A stretch of 64,000 nt of DNA, taken from NCBI RefSeq assembly GCF_001029105.3, contig NZ_CP011808.2:124001-188000 (forward strand). The letters run 5' to 3'. Positions 18,610 to 28,313 of this stretch are shown piece after piece. The position numbers and the translations under genes were made by a program. A model generated the notes under the pieces. It made no database searches, was not told where the DNA came from, and was given only the letters and a program-made list of their open reading frames with translations. Position 1 is the stretch's first letter. The number at the start of each line of letters is the position of its first letter. Origin of the DNA: Pandoraea faecigallinarum. GTDB lineage: Bacteria; Pseudomonadota; Gammaproteobacteria; Burkholderiales; Burkholderiaceae.

Positions 18610-19928
18610 GGCAACCCCACCGTGTCCGAGAGCGCCGCGCACGTGAGTTCGAAGTCGACGTGCTCATCCACGCGTTGGCACAACAGGGCGGCGATCTGCG
18701 TGCGGCGCGCGATCGCGTCGTCGGCATCGGCGTCTTGCCCGGCCCGGTATTCGCCCACGCGCACCAGTAGCTCGATCTCGCGCCACGCCGCCATGAGTTG
18801 GCGCAGGCGCGCGGCGGCGGCGCGGTGCTCAGGCTCGGCCACCTGATGCATCACGCGACTAATGCTGGCCAGCACGTCGATCGCCGGATAGTGATTGGCC
18901 TCGGCGAGCTTGCGCGAGAGCACGATATGGCCGTCGAGCAGCGAGCGCACCTCTTCGGCGAGCGCGTCCGCCTTGTCGTCCACCAGGACCGTGTAAAAGG
19001 CGGTAATACTGCCGCGTGCCGCCGGGCCCGCACGCTCGAGCAGCCGCGGCAGGCGCGCGTAGAGACTCGGCGGGTAGCCGCCCGCGACGATCGGCTCGCC
19101 CGCGGCCAGCGCGATCTCGCGCACCGCGCGCGCGTAGCGCGTGAGCGAATCAATCAGCAACAACACGTTTTTACCCTGATCGCGAAAATGTTCGGCGATG
19201 GCCGTGGCGGTGGCGGCCGCTTTGAGCCGCTCGAGCGCCGGGCGGTCCGAGGTGGCCACCACGGCCACACTGCGCGCGCGCGTCGCGGCGCTGAGCACAT
19301 GCTCCAGGAATTCGCGGACCTCGCGGCCGCGCTCGCCGATGAGCCCGAGCACCACCACGTCGGCGTCGCTGCCCGCGGCGAGCATGCCCAGCAGCGTGCT
19401 CTTGCCGCATCCGGCCGGCGCAAAGATGCCCAGGCGCTGGCCTACGCCCACGGTGAGTGCCGCGTCGATCGCGCGCACGCCCATCGCCAGACGCGTGCCG
19501 ATCACCTGGCGCTGCATCGGGTCGGGCGGCTCGGCGTCGATGTCGCGGCGACGCTCGAACTGCGGTGTCGGTAGCCCGTCGATCGGGCGACCCAGCGCAT
19601 CGACCACGCGGCCTAACAGCGCGTCGCCCACGCCCACGTCCGCGCGCCGGCCCGTGGGCTCGACCCACTGACCGGCCGTCATGCCCAGCGGCTCGCGATA
19701 CGGCGAGAGCAGCGCCTCATGGTCGTGCACGGCAATGACTTCGGCAGGCTCGCCGTCGGGCAGCGTGCACAGCTCGCCCAGGCCGACGCCGGGCAAGTGC
19801 GCGCGCAGCAGCGTGGCACCCACCTCGGAGAGCCGGCCCTCAAGCCGCATGGGCGGCGCGGCGCACAGCTCAGGCGGCTCCAGGGCACCCAGCGCCTCGA
19901 GCGCATCGCACCACTCAGGCAAACGCAT
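18603..19928 (-). CDS. sctN: T3SS ATPase SctN
   Basis: 441 residues; F1-beta/FliI family. Walker A APAGCGKST at about 170-178, catalytic Glu region GERGREV at 198-204, Walker B VLLLIDSLTRYARAVREI from about 255, and YPPSLYARLPRLLERAG. The hexameric ATPase sits under the export gate, strips chaperones and unfolds substrates. Its start overlaps the sctV stop by 14 bp and its end overlaps sctO, so the operon is tightly coupled. Length is normal for the family. Confidence 0.97.
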   Translation of the reverse strand: MRLPEWCDALEALGALEPPELCAAPPMRLEGRLSEVGATLLRAHLPGVGLGELCTLPDGEPAEVIAVHDHEALLSPYREPLGMTAGQWVEPTGRRADVGVGDALLGRVVDALGRPIDGLPTPQFERRRDIDAEPPDPMQRQVIGTRLAMGVRAIDAALTVGVGQRLGIFAPAGCGKSTLLGMLAAGSDADVVVLGLIGERGREVREFLEHVLSAATRARSVAVVATSDRPALERLKAAATATAIAEHFRDQGKNVLLLIDSLTRYARAVREIALAAGEPIVAGGYPPSLYARLPRLLERAGPAARGSITAFYTVLVDDKADALAEEVRSLLDGHIVLSRKLAEANHYPAIDVLASISRVMHQVAEPEHRAAAARLRQLMAAWREIELLVRVGEYRAGQDADADDAIARRTQIAALLCQRVDEHVDFELTCAALSDTVGLPC

Positions 19929-21972
19929 CGGCGTCTCCTTCCCCTATGAGTTCCACATGACCTAACACCTTGAGCTCGGCCTCGTCCTCCAGATCCTGGA
20001 ACGAGAGCACCGGCACCGCGAACAGGTCCTTCTCAATGAGCTTGCGCACGAAGCGGCGCACGTCGATCGCAGTGACCAGGGCCAGGCCCGCCGTGCCGCT
20101 TTGCGCCAGCGCGCCGCGAATCTCGGCGACGATCGCCTGGTTCTCCTCGGGGGCGAGCGCGGAGTATGAGCCGGCCGAGGTCTGGCGAATCGATTCGCGA
20201 ATGGTCTGTTCGATATGATTGCCGATCACCCAGGCGCGCACCCACGGCTGACCGCGGCGCTGACGCCCGACGATGTGGCGACGCAACCCCAGCCGAGCAT
20301 ATTCCGCGAGCATCAGCGGGTCTTTCTCGCGCGGGGCCCACTCCACCAGCGCCTCGAACACCGCGCGCAGGTCGCGAATCGATACGCCTTCGGCCACCAG
20401 CCGTTGCAGCACGTCGGCCACGCGGCTCACGGGCAACTGGCGTTGCAGCTCCTTGACCAGCTCGCCGTAGCGCTGCTCCATCTGGTCCATCAGGTAGCGG
20501 GCCTCCTGCACACCGATGAGCTCGGAGGCGTAGCGATCGAGCGCGAGCGACACCAGGTACACCACCCGGTCCGCCCCCTGGTGCACCGTATGGCCCAACG
20601 CCGCCAGACCGTCGGCCTGGTCCGGTGCGACCCACTGCAGTGTGATGCCGCCAAACGGCAGCGTGTCTTGCGCGGCCGCCTGCGGCAGCGCCGGCGTGCC
20701 CGCGTCGAGCAGCAGCCAGGGGCGCACCTCCAGTTGCAGCACCGGCTCCTGATACAACAGGAACGTCATGTGACGCGGCGCCAGACTCGCGTCGGCCTGC
20801 AATTGAATGTCCGGCAGCGGCAACCCCGATTGCTCGAGCTTACGCGTGCGCAGCGCCGCCAGCCCGAGCGCGAGCGCGCCGTCTTGCGCGAGCTCCGGAT
20901 GCACCCGCAAGAGCAGCGGCACGGCCCCGATGTCGGGCGTGGCACCCGCACCCGGCGCGTCCTCCTGCGCGTCATCGCCGCCGGAGGCCGACCCGACGCG
21001 GCGCGCGCGGCGCTGCACCCACCACGTGACGAGCGCGACGCTCGCAGCCAAGGGCAGGAACACGAACACGGGAAAGCCCGGCAGCGCGGCAAACAGCACC
21101 AGCACCGCGGCGACGATCCACAGCGCTTCGCGCTGGCGCAGAATTTGTGCGGAGAGTTCGTCGGCCAGATTGCGGCGCGTCTCGCCCGGCACGCGCGTGA
21201 CGATGATACCGGCGGCGATCGAGATCAACAGCGCCGGAATCTGCGCAATCAGTCCGTCGCCCACGGAGAGAATCGCATACGTGGCCACGGCCTCCTCGGC
21301 GCTCATGCCGTGCATGAACACCCCCACGCAGATGCCGCCGAAGATATTGACCAGGATGACGATGATGGAGGCGATCGCGTCGCCTTTGACAAACTTCATC
21401 GCCCCATCCATGGCGCCGTACAGCTGGCTCTCCTTTTGCACCGTCGCGCGCTGACGACGCGCTTCGGTCGCGTCGATGACGCCCGCGCGCAGGTCGCCGT
21501 CGATACTCATCTGCTTGCCCGGCATCCCGTCGAGCGAGAAGCGCGCGCTGACCTCCGCGACGCGCTCGGAGCCCTTGGTGATGACGATGAACTGCACAAT
21601 GGTGATGATGGTAAAGACAATCAGCCCCACCACCAGATTGCCACCCACGGCAAACTCGCCGAACGTGTAGACGATCTCGCCCGCGTCGTGCTGCAACAAG
21701 ATGAGCCGGCTGGTACTGATGGTCAGCGCGAGCCGGTACAGCGTGGTGATGAGCAGCACCGCAGGGAAGGCGGAAAATTCCATCGGCTCACGGATATAGA
21801 CCGCCATCATCAGCAGCGTGATGGACAGCGTGACGTTGATCGCGATCAGCACGTCCACGAGCAACGTGGGCAGCGGCACGATCATCATGAAGATGGCCAT
21901 CAACAACATGGCCGCGAGCATCACGTCTTGACGGGCGGACAGCCCTTTGAGCAAGTTATTGAGCGTCTTCAT
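19915..21972 (-). CDS. sctV: T3SS export-gate protein SctV (FHIPEP family)
   Basis: 685 residues. The N-terminal half has about eight membrane helices with the FHIPEP signature region (YRLALTISTSRLILL, SERVAEVSARFSLDGMPGKQMSIDGDLRAG). A cytoplasmic domain of about 340 residues (from roughly residue 345) forms the nonameric ring that receives substrates. Full length and intact. Preceded by an SsaM-like gene and followed by sctN, the SPI-2 order ssaM-V-N-O. Confidence 0.97.
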   Translation of the reverse strand: MKTLNNLLKGLSARQDVMLAAMLLMAIFMMIVPLPTLLVDVLIAINVTLSITLLMMAVYIREPMEFSAFPAVLLITTLYRLALTISTSRLILLQHDAGEIVYTFGEFAVGGNLVVGLIVFTIITIVQFIVITKGSERVAEVSARFSLDGMPGKQMSIDGDLRAGVIDATEARRQRATVQKESQLYGAMDGAMKFVKGDAIASIIVILVNIFGGICVGVFMHGMSAEEAVATYAILSVGDGLIAQIPALLISIAAGIIVTRVPGETRRNLADELSAQILRQREALWIVAAVLVLFAALPGFPVFVFLPLAASVALVTWWVQRRARRVGSASGGDDAQEDAPGAGATPDIGAVPLLLRVHPELAQDGALALGLAALRTRKLEQSGLPLPDIQLQADASLAPRHMTFLLYQEPVLQLEVRPWLLLDAGTPALPQAAAQDTLPFGGITLQWVAPDQADGLAALGHTVHQGADRVVYLVSLALDRYASELIGVQEARYLMDQMEQRYGELVKELQRQLPVSRVADVLQRLVAEGVSIRDLRAVFEALVEWAPREKDPLMLAEYARLGLRRHIVGRQRRGQPWVRAWVIGNHIEQTIRESIRQTSAGSYSALAPEENQAIVAEIRGALAQSGTAGLALVTAIDVRRFVRKLIEKDLFAVPVLSFQDLEDEAELKVLGHVELIGEGDADAFA

Positions 21973-22336
21973 CGGCGGGCTCCGTCACACGATCCAATAA
22001 ACGTCGCTGCTGGCGCGCGAGCTCCGCCCACAGTTCGGCGCCGCTGTCGGGCGGCGCGGTGCCGGCCAGCCACAACTGGCCACGCGCGAGCCACGCGCGC
22101 AACGGCACGCCCCCGCCGGCTTCGGGCATGAGCAGGCCCAGCAGCTTATGCAGCGCAGCGACGCGCTGCGCCGCCGGCAGCGGCCGCGACAGCGCCACCT
22201 GCGCACGCTCGGCGTGCTGCTCCAGGTAATGCGTGTCGACGCCATGCGGCACGGCCAGATGCGGCGCGGGCGCCATGCCGCGCGCGTCCATCAGGCGCAG
22301 CCACAGCTCGGCGCGTCTTTGCCATTGCAGATCCAT
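21956..22336 (-). CDS. SsaM-like T3SS protein (secretion-hierarchy partner)
   Basis: 126 residues from ATG 22336, which has an AAGGAAAAG ribosome site; the longer frame from 22360 would start at or before the predicted transcription start. The N-terminus MDLQWQRRAELW and the C-terminal motif SGAELWAELARQQRRLLDR closely resemble the SsaM pattern SSAELWLRLHHRQIKFLES (122 aa). In Salmonella SsaM works with SpiC and SsaL to hold back effectors until translocators are placed. The stop overlaps the sctV start by 17 bp. The assignment rests on position, length and the C-terminal motif. Confidence 0.7.
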   Translation of the reverse strand: MDLQWQRRAELWLRLMDARGMAPAPHLAVPHGVDTHYLEQHAERAQVALSRPLPAAQRVAALHKLLGLLMPEAGGGVPLRAWLARGQLWLAGTAPPDSGAELWAELARQQRRLLDRVTEPADEDAQ

Positions 22337-22364
22337 CGTCTTTTCCTTGGGCACGATCACCGCA

Positions 22365-22409
22365 TGTTGCGGTGGCGCACGCCGAGCAGCTATCGGGCCA
22401 ACACCTGAG
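22365..22409 (-). promoter_or_regulatory. Regulon-type promoter (site D) of the ssaM-sctV-sctN-sctO operon
   Basis: Minus strand: CTCAGGTGTTGGCC (22396-22409), 25 bp, then a weak -10 (GCAACA, 22365-22370). Transcription starting near 22357 leaves a short leader and supports the 22336 start. Confidence 0.5.
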
Positions 22410-22926
22410 CTCGCGGGTCGTTATGGTGCCCCCCCAACCGCGACGACGCGCAGCGCGCGCAGGGCAGACCGGTGCGCCGGGCGTGCCTGCTCCGTACACG
22501 CCCGGTGCGCGCCTAGCCACCCAGGCGCGCGCCGTGAAGCGCGTGGGGTTGGGTGCAGCGGTGAGTCCGGGCGCGCTCGCCTGCGTCGACGGGCGGCACA
22601 CGCCAACGGGAGGTCGGCGTGGCGCGCCGCGCCTCATTGCCGCCCACAGGGGCACGCAGGGCCGCAAGCGCGCACGTGAGGGAGGGCTCGGCGCAGAGTC
22701 GGGAAAAACCGGGGCAGGAGACGGGCCGAGGGGATGCCTCTCTCGGCCCGCATCGGCGAGGTACCCAAGCACCAAGGGTGCCACCGCAGCGACCCGCCCA
22801 CCCCCGTGGCGCCCGTTGCTCGAGCGCGACGCCCAGTAATGGGACGCGAGCCTTCGGGCCCCTCCGCCCACGCGGGTGCATAGCGTGCGGCGCGGTGAGG
22901 GCGGATTTCAGGTGATGTCACGTAAT
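22410..22926. other. GC-rich divergent intergenic region
   Basis: Separates the T3SS operon from the LRR gene. A partial box (TTCAGGTG at 22907) precedes the full site E. No gene recognised. Confidence 0.35.
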
Positions 22927-22971
22927 TTCAGGTGTATACCGGACATCGGCCGCGCCGGGGACGCCGAGAAT
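22927..22971 (+). promoter_or_regulatory. Regulon-type promoter (site E) for the LRR protein
   Basis: TTCAGGTGTATACC (22927-22940), 25 bp, GAGAAT (22966-22971), about 175 bp before the chosen start. Confidence 0.6.
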
Positions 22972-23145
22972 AACCACACCATAGCCGGCACAATCGGGGC
23001 GTCGGCACCCGAGGCACCCGCGGTAAGCTTTTTCCTAAGCGTCGCGGTCGTCGCGGCCCGCGCAGCGCACCGGTTCGTCGTCGCGGCGCGTCGCACGCAG
23101 CCGTGGGGCAGGGTGGTTGAACCGCAGGTTTTTCGGAGCCGCAAC

Positions 23146-24204
23146 ATGAACGAAGTGACTAACAATCGCAACCCCTTTACCTTTCTCCGACCCGCTGTCG
23201 CTGAGAACACCCCTGTCATTACCCCCCCTCCTGTTGCTCACGATATCCCTGCCCCGGAGAACCGCGCTGTCATTGACGACACCCCTGTCGAGCAACTGTA
23301 TCGCCGGGAAAAAAAGGGGGCCGATCCTGTGCATCCCAACCGTTTCACCGTTGAAATACGTCCCGAGCATTTCAACCCGGCATTTACGTTGGCGCAACAC
23401 GCTGACTTGCCTGTTGAGGACGTGCAATGGCATCACGTCAGATTCGATTTGTCAGGATGTGCTATTACCGAGGAGCATCTCAATGAAATGACAAAGAGTC
23501 TCGCATCCCTGACATATCTGACGCGTCTGGAACTGAATTTCTCGGGATGTAGTTCCCAGTTAAGCATTGAGGACATGTTAATAGCCGTGCAACAGGCAGA
23601 GCATCTGCAGGTTCTTCACATTCATCTAAACAATTCGGGATTCCTCGAGAAGGATGATCTTCCTGTTCAACTCGGAAGGGTCGTGTCGCAACTCCCTAAG
23701 CTCAAGAGTTTCTCGCTTGAAGCTTCAAGTAACAAGTTTTCAAACGACGAACTGCGTAGGCTTTTTTATCGGTTGTCACGCGCCAAAAAACTGGAGAACA
23801 TTTCCGTAGATCTCTCTGGCGGCAAAAACATTACAGGCATTACATTTAAAGAATTATTAAATTCCGTCAAAAAATCTGCTTCTCTTAAAAAGCTATCTTT
23901 CGATATTTCACGTATTAACAAAATTAATGATATCGCAATCCAACATTTGTGCAGCGTGATTGAGAAAAGCGCAATAAAACTCGAGGAATTTAACGTGAAC
24001 ATTGGGCGCACACAATGTACCGACGGTAGTATTATGGAGATGGCTCATCGCCTGAACGACATAAAGATCCAAAGATTGAACATCTGCGCCGTGAATGTCG
24101 CGCGCCTTACCCCCGAAGCCCACCAAATGATCGATCATTTGAGAAAAAAATTCGGCGTGCGAGCGCACCTTTTTACGCAGTCTGATCCTGCCAATTTCGC
24201 CTGA
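23146..24204 (+). CDS. Leucine-rich-repeat protein, T3SS effector candidate
   Basis: 352 residues from ATG 23146 (MNEVTNNRNPFTF); the frame is open further upstream, but that part is Arg/Ala-rich, overlaps the promoter and lacks a ribosome site. Residues 1-60 are polar and Pro-rich, as in secretion signals. From about residue 85 it has irregular repeats of 26-30 residues in the style of RNase-inhibitor/Cys-containing LRRs (LTYLTRLELNFSGC, LKSFSLEAS, LENISVDLSGG, LKKLSFDIS, LEEFNVNIG). No E3-ligase domain follows, so it would act by binding. The second half is markedly AT-richer than the flanks, suggesting transfer. Promoter site E supports T3SS co-regulation. Confidence 0.75.
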   Translation: MNEVTNNRNPFTFLRPAVAENTPVITPPPVAHDIPAPENRAVIDDTPVEQLYRREKKGADPVHPNRFTVEIRPEHFNPAFTLAQHADLPVEDVQWHHVRFDLSGCAITEEHLNEMTKSLASLTYLTRLELNFSGCSSQLSIEDMLIAVQQAEHLQVLHIHLNNSGFLEKDDLPVQLGRVVSQLPKLKSFSLEASSNKFSNDELRRLFYRLSRAKKLENISVDLSGGKNITGITFKELLNSVKKSASLKKLSFDISRINKINDIAIQHLCSVIEKSAIKLEEFNVNIGRTQCTDGSIMEMAHRLNDIKIQRLNICAVNVARLTPEAHQMIDHLRKKFGVRAHLFTQSDPANFA

Positions 24205-24239
24205 TAGGCCGACCATAGGAAAATCGTGGCCGTACGCGC

Positions 24240-24450
24240 GATTAACCTAGATGCGGCCAGGCTTGCGCAACGGGCGGCCTCGGATAGCCGGAATTGCCAC
24301 GATCACTGGCAGAAGCGGGGTGATGTCGTTACGGTTTGCGCCAGTCAGGATGACCGCGTTCGGCGGCGCGACACTTGGCTAGAAGGGACTCGTGCAACCG
24401 ATCCCATACGCCGGCGCCTTGCCAATCGCGTAGCGGCGACGAAATAACCG
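24240..24450 (-). mobile_element. IS5-family remnant (two fused fragments)
   Basis: Sequence resembling parts of the 904-bp IS5 element (GATCACTGGCAGAAGCGG and CTCGTGCAACCGATCCCATA regions) with an internal deletion and many substitutions. No intact ORF. Confidence 0.55.
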
Positions 24451-25100
24451 CCGTTCCATGCCGTCTTGTATTCCAGCTGGCGACGCAACTCGCCCCAGCC
24501 CTGATCCAGAATGGACTTGGTGAGGCCCGACTTCGCGCGGACATCGCGTCCCGGCGCGTCGGCGGTGCCCTTTGCAGACTGGCTCATGTTGCGGACCTGC
24601 AAGTCCTCGACGGCGATCATTGCGTGGTTTTTGCTGAACGTGCTCGATGCCTTGCGCAGGAAGTCTGCCCGCGCGTTTGCGATACGCGCGTGAATGCGCT
24701 GGATTCTGGCCTTCGCCTTCTTCCAGTTCGCGGAGCCTTCGACCTTGTGGGCCATGCGGCGCGGGCACTTCGCCAGACGTTGCTCGTGTTTCTTGAAGCT
24801 GGCGAGCGGCGCGATGTACGTGCCATCGCTCAGCGTAGCGAAGCGTGCTACACCTACGTCGATACCGACAGCAGGGCCGTGCGGCACCGGCTGATCGACT
24901 TCGCGTGCCGTGAGGATAGACACGAACCACGTGCCCGCGCGCAGTGACACGGTCGCGCTGCAGATTCACCTGGCACCGTGCGACTGTCGCGATAACGCAG
25001 CCAACCGAGCTTCGGAACCTTGATGCGACCGTTCTCGCGCTCTACCGTGATCTGGTTCTTGTCGGGGTAGGTAAACCCATCGCTATCGCCTTTGCGCTTG
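24450..25100 (-). pseudogene. IS200/IS605 TnpB, truncated and frameshifted
   Basis: The main frame (to 24950) has RuvC-like motifs GIDVGVARFATLSDG (Asp) and IAVEDLQVRNM (Glu). A frameshift near 24960 separates it from an N-terminal piece reading PDKNQITVERENGRIKVPKLG. The C-terminus, with the zinc ribbon and last Asp, is lost at the junction with the IS5 remnant. It cannot be a working RNA-guided nuclease. Confidence 0.75.
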
Positions 25101-25104
25101 AAAT

Positions 25105-25458
25105 TTGGTCCTCGTGACGAAATATCGTCGCGGAGTGTTTACGAAGGAAATTCTGGACGCCCTACGGGGCATGTTCGTCAGCGTGTGCACTGACTTCGAA
25201 TCGGAGCTAGTGGAGTTCGATGGCGAAGACGACCCTGTTCACCTGCTGGTGAACTACCCGCCGAAGGTGGCCGTCTCGGCGCTGGTGAACAGCCTGAAGG
25301 GCGTGTCGAGCCGAATGATTCGCCAGAAGGACTATCCGAGCATCGGCAAGAAGCTATGGGGCGGCGCACTATGGTCGCCGTCCTACTTTGCGGGGTCGTG
25401 CGGCGCGCCCATCCAGATAGTGCGCCAGTCCATCGAGCAGCAGCGAACGCCGCACTGA
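25105..25458 (+). pseudogene. IS200/IS605 TnpA (Y1 transposase), N-terminally truncated
   Basis: Starts in the middle of the family N-terminus (LVLVTKYRRGVF). The HUH motif is altered: DDPVHLLVNYPP where the family has DHVHLLV, so the first metal-binding His is Pro. The catalytic Tyr region WSPSYFAGSCGAP is present. Divergent to the tnpB remnant, as in IS605. Probably inactive. Confidence 0.75.
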
Positions 25459-25579
25459 GGCAGTAGAAGGACAGCTACCCTGTGCGCGCTATCCTTCCTA
25501 CCCCTGAACGAGGAGGATTGCCGCGCCCCTGTTCAAATTACCGCCCGCTGCGCGAGTTAACAGCACCGACTCAGCAACC

Positions 25580-27727
25580 TTAGTTTGACGGTATGTCTAT
25601 GTGCTGCGGTATTCCGGGCACACCTGGCGCCGGGTGGGCGTCCGGCTTGGCCTCGTTCTTGTCGATCTTCGCGGGGTGCAAGCGCGGCAATGCCCGCCAA
25701 GGGTTGTCTAAGGGTTTGGCAATGGGTTGGGCAACGGGTTCGCCCGTCGCGGGCCAGCGTATTGCGAACGCAGTTGGCTGTATATTTGTCTCTGTCTCTG
25801 TCTCTGTCTTTGTCTCTGTCTTTTTCGTCACACGCGCATTGAGGGACAGCAGATATTTGCCACTTGCCTGGCTATCATCATGACCTTTGAAGAAGGTGAC
25901 CGGATGGCCGGCCGTCGCATAGGCCTCGGCCAGTGCCCGATTCTCGTCAATGGTGGGCCGGAAGTCGGTTTGGTAATCAGCCTGATCCATACCGGAATGA
26001 TGGAGATCCAAAAGCTCTTGCCAGACATTGGGCTTTAGGCGGCCCTCGCGCTCTTCGGTTGCCAGCCACGTTGCCATGGCGTCCTTTTGCTCATCGTCCC
26101 ACCGCTTGAGCGTGCGCGTGCAGCTCGGCAGCGTGCTCAGGATCTGCTCCCGACGAAGACTAACCGTGGCACTGCCCTGTTGGCTTAGCATCAGCAGCAG
26201 CTGTATTTTGTGGTGGAGTTGCAGCTTGCACGCATCGGTCGGTATGGGCAAAAATCGCTTGTTTCGAATGGCCTCGACGAGATCCGTGGGGTTTCCTGTG
26301 AATGTGACAAATCCCCATGCGGTCTGGATGGTCCCGTCCGGTCCCGCACGCATCCCCTGGTGGGTGCCTATCAGTTCGACCCCTGGAATGTAGCAAATGT
26401 TGGCAAAGACGGCGGCCTCGTGCCGCTGCCATGTCTCACGCGTTGCGTCATCCTTGGCATAAGTGCCAAATGTAGCGCTGTCGCACAGTCGGCCGTTTGG
26501 GTCCAGCATCGATCGCCAATCATCATGATTGCCGAACAGAAAGACGACCCCACGCGAGGACAGGTCCTCCCGGATGGTACGACTGACATTCTTGTTCGTC
26601 GAAAGTCTGTCGTGACATACATCACCGGCAAATATCAGGGTATCGATGCCGTCCTGGAATTTCATGCAGTCGTATAGTTCGCCTAATGATTTACGAAGTG
26701 TTTCATTTTTCTGATATTCCCTATAATTCCCATTGCCATTTTTCATGAAATCCGCCTCCGCCTGCAGACGCCTGGCCAAAATGGCTTGCCCCGTTTCGTT
26801 GAGCCAGACGTGACCGCTCTGAATCCCGGCCAGCAGCACGCGATCGTCACTGCCATCGCCATCGCCGATCATCACCACCTTTGGGCCGAGGTCAGTCGTC
26901 GCACCGGGTGCAACAGGCACCTCATTGCCCTCCTGGTCAACTTCACGTAGCGTCAGCAGTTGGGCATGATATTCGGCAGCCTCAGGCGAGAGTTGGTCCC
27001 GAATGTTGGCAATCATCATGTCCCGTTGCGCGCGAATCACCATCGCTCTGAGACTATCAATCTGGTCCGCGCGCGCGCGTAGCTGGACGGCGCAATCCGC
27101 CTGATATTTGTCGTAGTCACTCATTCGAGCCGCCGCTGCGCACTTTAGCGCGGCGCCCGCGACGACGGCGAGCGTCGCAGCGGCGCCGCCGAGCGCCAGC
27201 GCCGCTGCGACCGGGATGGCCAACTGAAATGCACTCACGAAAAGACACGCGCCGACGACGACCCCCAGGAATGTGCCCAGGTGCTTGAGCATCTTGGTCG
27301 CCCAGCCCGGCGCCAGCTCATCTATTTGCTTCTTTTTCTCCTTTAGTTCCTGCCTGACCCGGTCTAAAGAGGTTGCCGCGTTAGAAAGCGATACAAACAC
27401 CTTTCTGAATTCAGACACTTCTTCATTGTCTCCCCCCTTCGTGTGAAGACGATAGGTGTGAGCGGTGCGCTTAGTGTCCACGTCTTTGAGGTCCTGTTCC
27501 AGCGTCCGCATCGTCTCATAGCAGCCCCGCAGGCTCTCGAGGTCTGGACCGCTCTCCAAGCCCTCCCTTAATTGCGCCGTAAACGCCGGCAGCTGTGTGT
27601 CGTGAATATCTTGCAGCGCCGCGCTGGCCAATTCAAGTGCGGAATCAGTCTTTCGCCCGCTCAGCGTTTCGCCGTCGCGGGCCACGCGAGGGGCATTCTT
27701 ATGAAATGAGAATTGAACGTAGTCCAT
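25580..27727 (-). CDS. Metallophosphatase-like T3SS effector candidate
   Basis: 715 residues from ATG 27727 (MDYVQFSF); a start at 27799 would add 24 residues and neither has a strong ribosome site. The following numbers count from the longer form. Residues 50-160 are coiled coil; 175-225 are hydrophobic (two small-residue helices). Residues 305-645 carry calcineurin-like metallophosphatase motifs: GDVCHD (392), GNHDDW (423), GTHQG (478) and GHDD (640). The first D-x-H motif is not obvious. The tail is low-complexity (Thr-Glu then Pro-rich). A membrane-anchored phosphatase injected into host cells is my inference. A paralogue lies at 29.5-31.0 kb. No regulon-type box was found upstream. Confidence 0.65.
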   Translation of the reverse strand: MDYVQFSFHKNAPRVARDGETLSGRKTDSALELASAALQDIHDTQLPAFTAQLREGLESGPDLESLRGCYETMRTLEQDLKDVDTKRTAHTYRLHTKGGDNEEVSEFRKVFVSLSNAATSLDRVRQELKEKKKQIDELAPGWATKMLKHLGTFLGVVVGACLFVSAFQLAIPVAAALALGGAAATLAVVAGAALKCAAAARMSDYDKYQADCAVQLRARADQIDSLRAMVIRAQRDMMIANIRDQLSPEAAEYHAQLLTLREVDQEGNEVPVAPGATTDLGPKVVMIGDGDGSDDRVLLAGIQSGHVWLNETGQAILARRLQAEADFMKNGNGNYREYQKNETLRKSLGELYDCMKFQDGIDTLIFAGDVCHDRLSTNKNVSRTIREDLSSRGVVFLFGNHDDWRSMLDPNGRLCDSATFGTYAKDDATRETWQRHEAAVFANICYIPGVELIGTHQGMRAGPDGTIQTAWGFVTFTGNPTDLVEAIRNKRFLPIPTDACKLQLHHKIQLLLMLSQQGSATVSLRREQILSTLPSCTRTLKRWDDEQKDAMATWLATEEREGRLKPNVWQELLDLHHSGMDQADYQTDFRPTIDENRALAEAYATAGHPVTFFKGHDDSQASGKYLLSLNARVTKKTETKTETETETNIQPTAFAIRWPATGEPVAQPIAKPLDNPWRALPRLHPAKIDKNEAKPDAHPAPGVPGIPQHIDIPSN
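25786..25832. repeat. Hexanucleotide repeat (GTCTCT type)
   Basis: About seven imperfect units of TCTCTG within the metallophosphatase gene encode KTETETET. A 6-bp unit changes length without changing frame. Confidence 0.7.
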
Positions 27728-28313
27728 TTCGGGGTAGGCGCTAAGCTGAACGATTGACGAACCCGCGTGGATGTTCGGGGGCGGGGCAGCGCCCCGCATT
27801 CGCCGTGTCGTTCAGCGCGCTCGCTGTGTCGTTGGGCGATGCGCCCGTCACCGCCTTCATGCTGCGATGGCGCGTGCTCAGGTTCGCGGGCTCGAACCGC
27901 GAGAATTTCGTGAGCTCGACGAGCGCGCGCGGACAGCTGTGCGCGCGCGCGTCATTTTTCTGCCGCCGGCCGCAGTGCCCGAGCGTTTGGGGCGTTAGCG
28001 GCCCGCAGCCCGAGTGGGTCGCGCGCCCCAAACCGTCCCGCGTCAGTATCCAGCGAACGCGCTCGCCGTTCGCTTCGCCGAGCTCGATGACCGGCCGCCC
28101 GCCCTGACGCGTTTGCGGGAGGACTGAGAACCGCGCTTGGCGCGCCACGCGTTTGCGCGCCTTGACGCGTCTCCTCGAGAAGACGCGGTCCAAGGCGCTG
28201 CGCGCGAGCCCCATGGCGCTTGCGCCGCACGCAGCGACGCGCCTGCGGCTGGGCGCAGAGGGCGCTTCAGGACATCGACGCGCGCGGCGCTTCGCGGCAG
28301 CGGGCGGCATAAC
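27728..28313. other. GC-rich stretch between the phosphatase gene and an IS
   Basis: No gene recognised. A GTCAAT hexamer (minus strand, 27753-27758) could be a -10 for the phosphatase gene, but no TTCAGGTGTTC box sits at the right distance. Confidence 0.35.

Noticed and set aside
24450..25100. Functional TnpB RNA-guided nuclease
   Set aside because: Frameshifted N-terminus and missing C-terminal catalytic and zinc-binding part.
28263..28310. Regulon-type box (TTCAGGACATCGAC at 28266) before the truncated phosphatase paralogue
   Set aside because: Too many mismatches and no -10 at the right spacing; the gene start is lost anyway.
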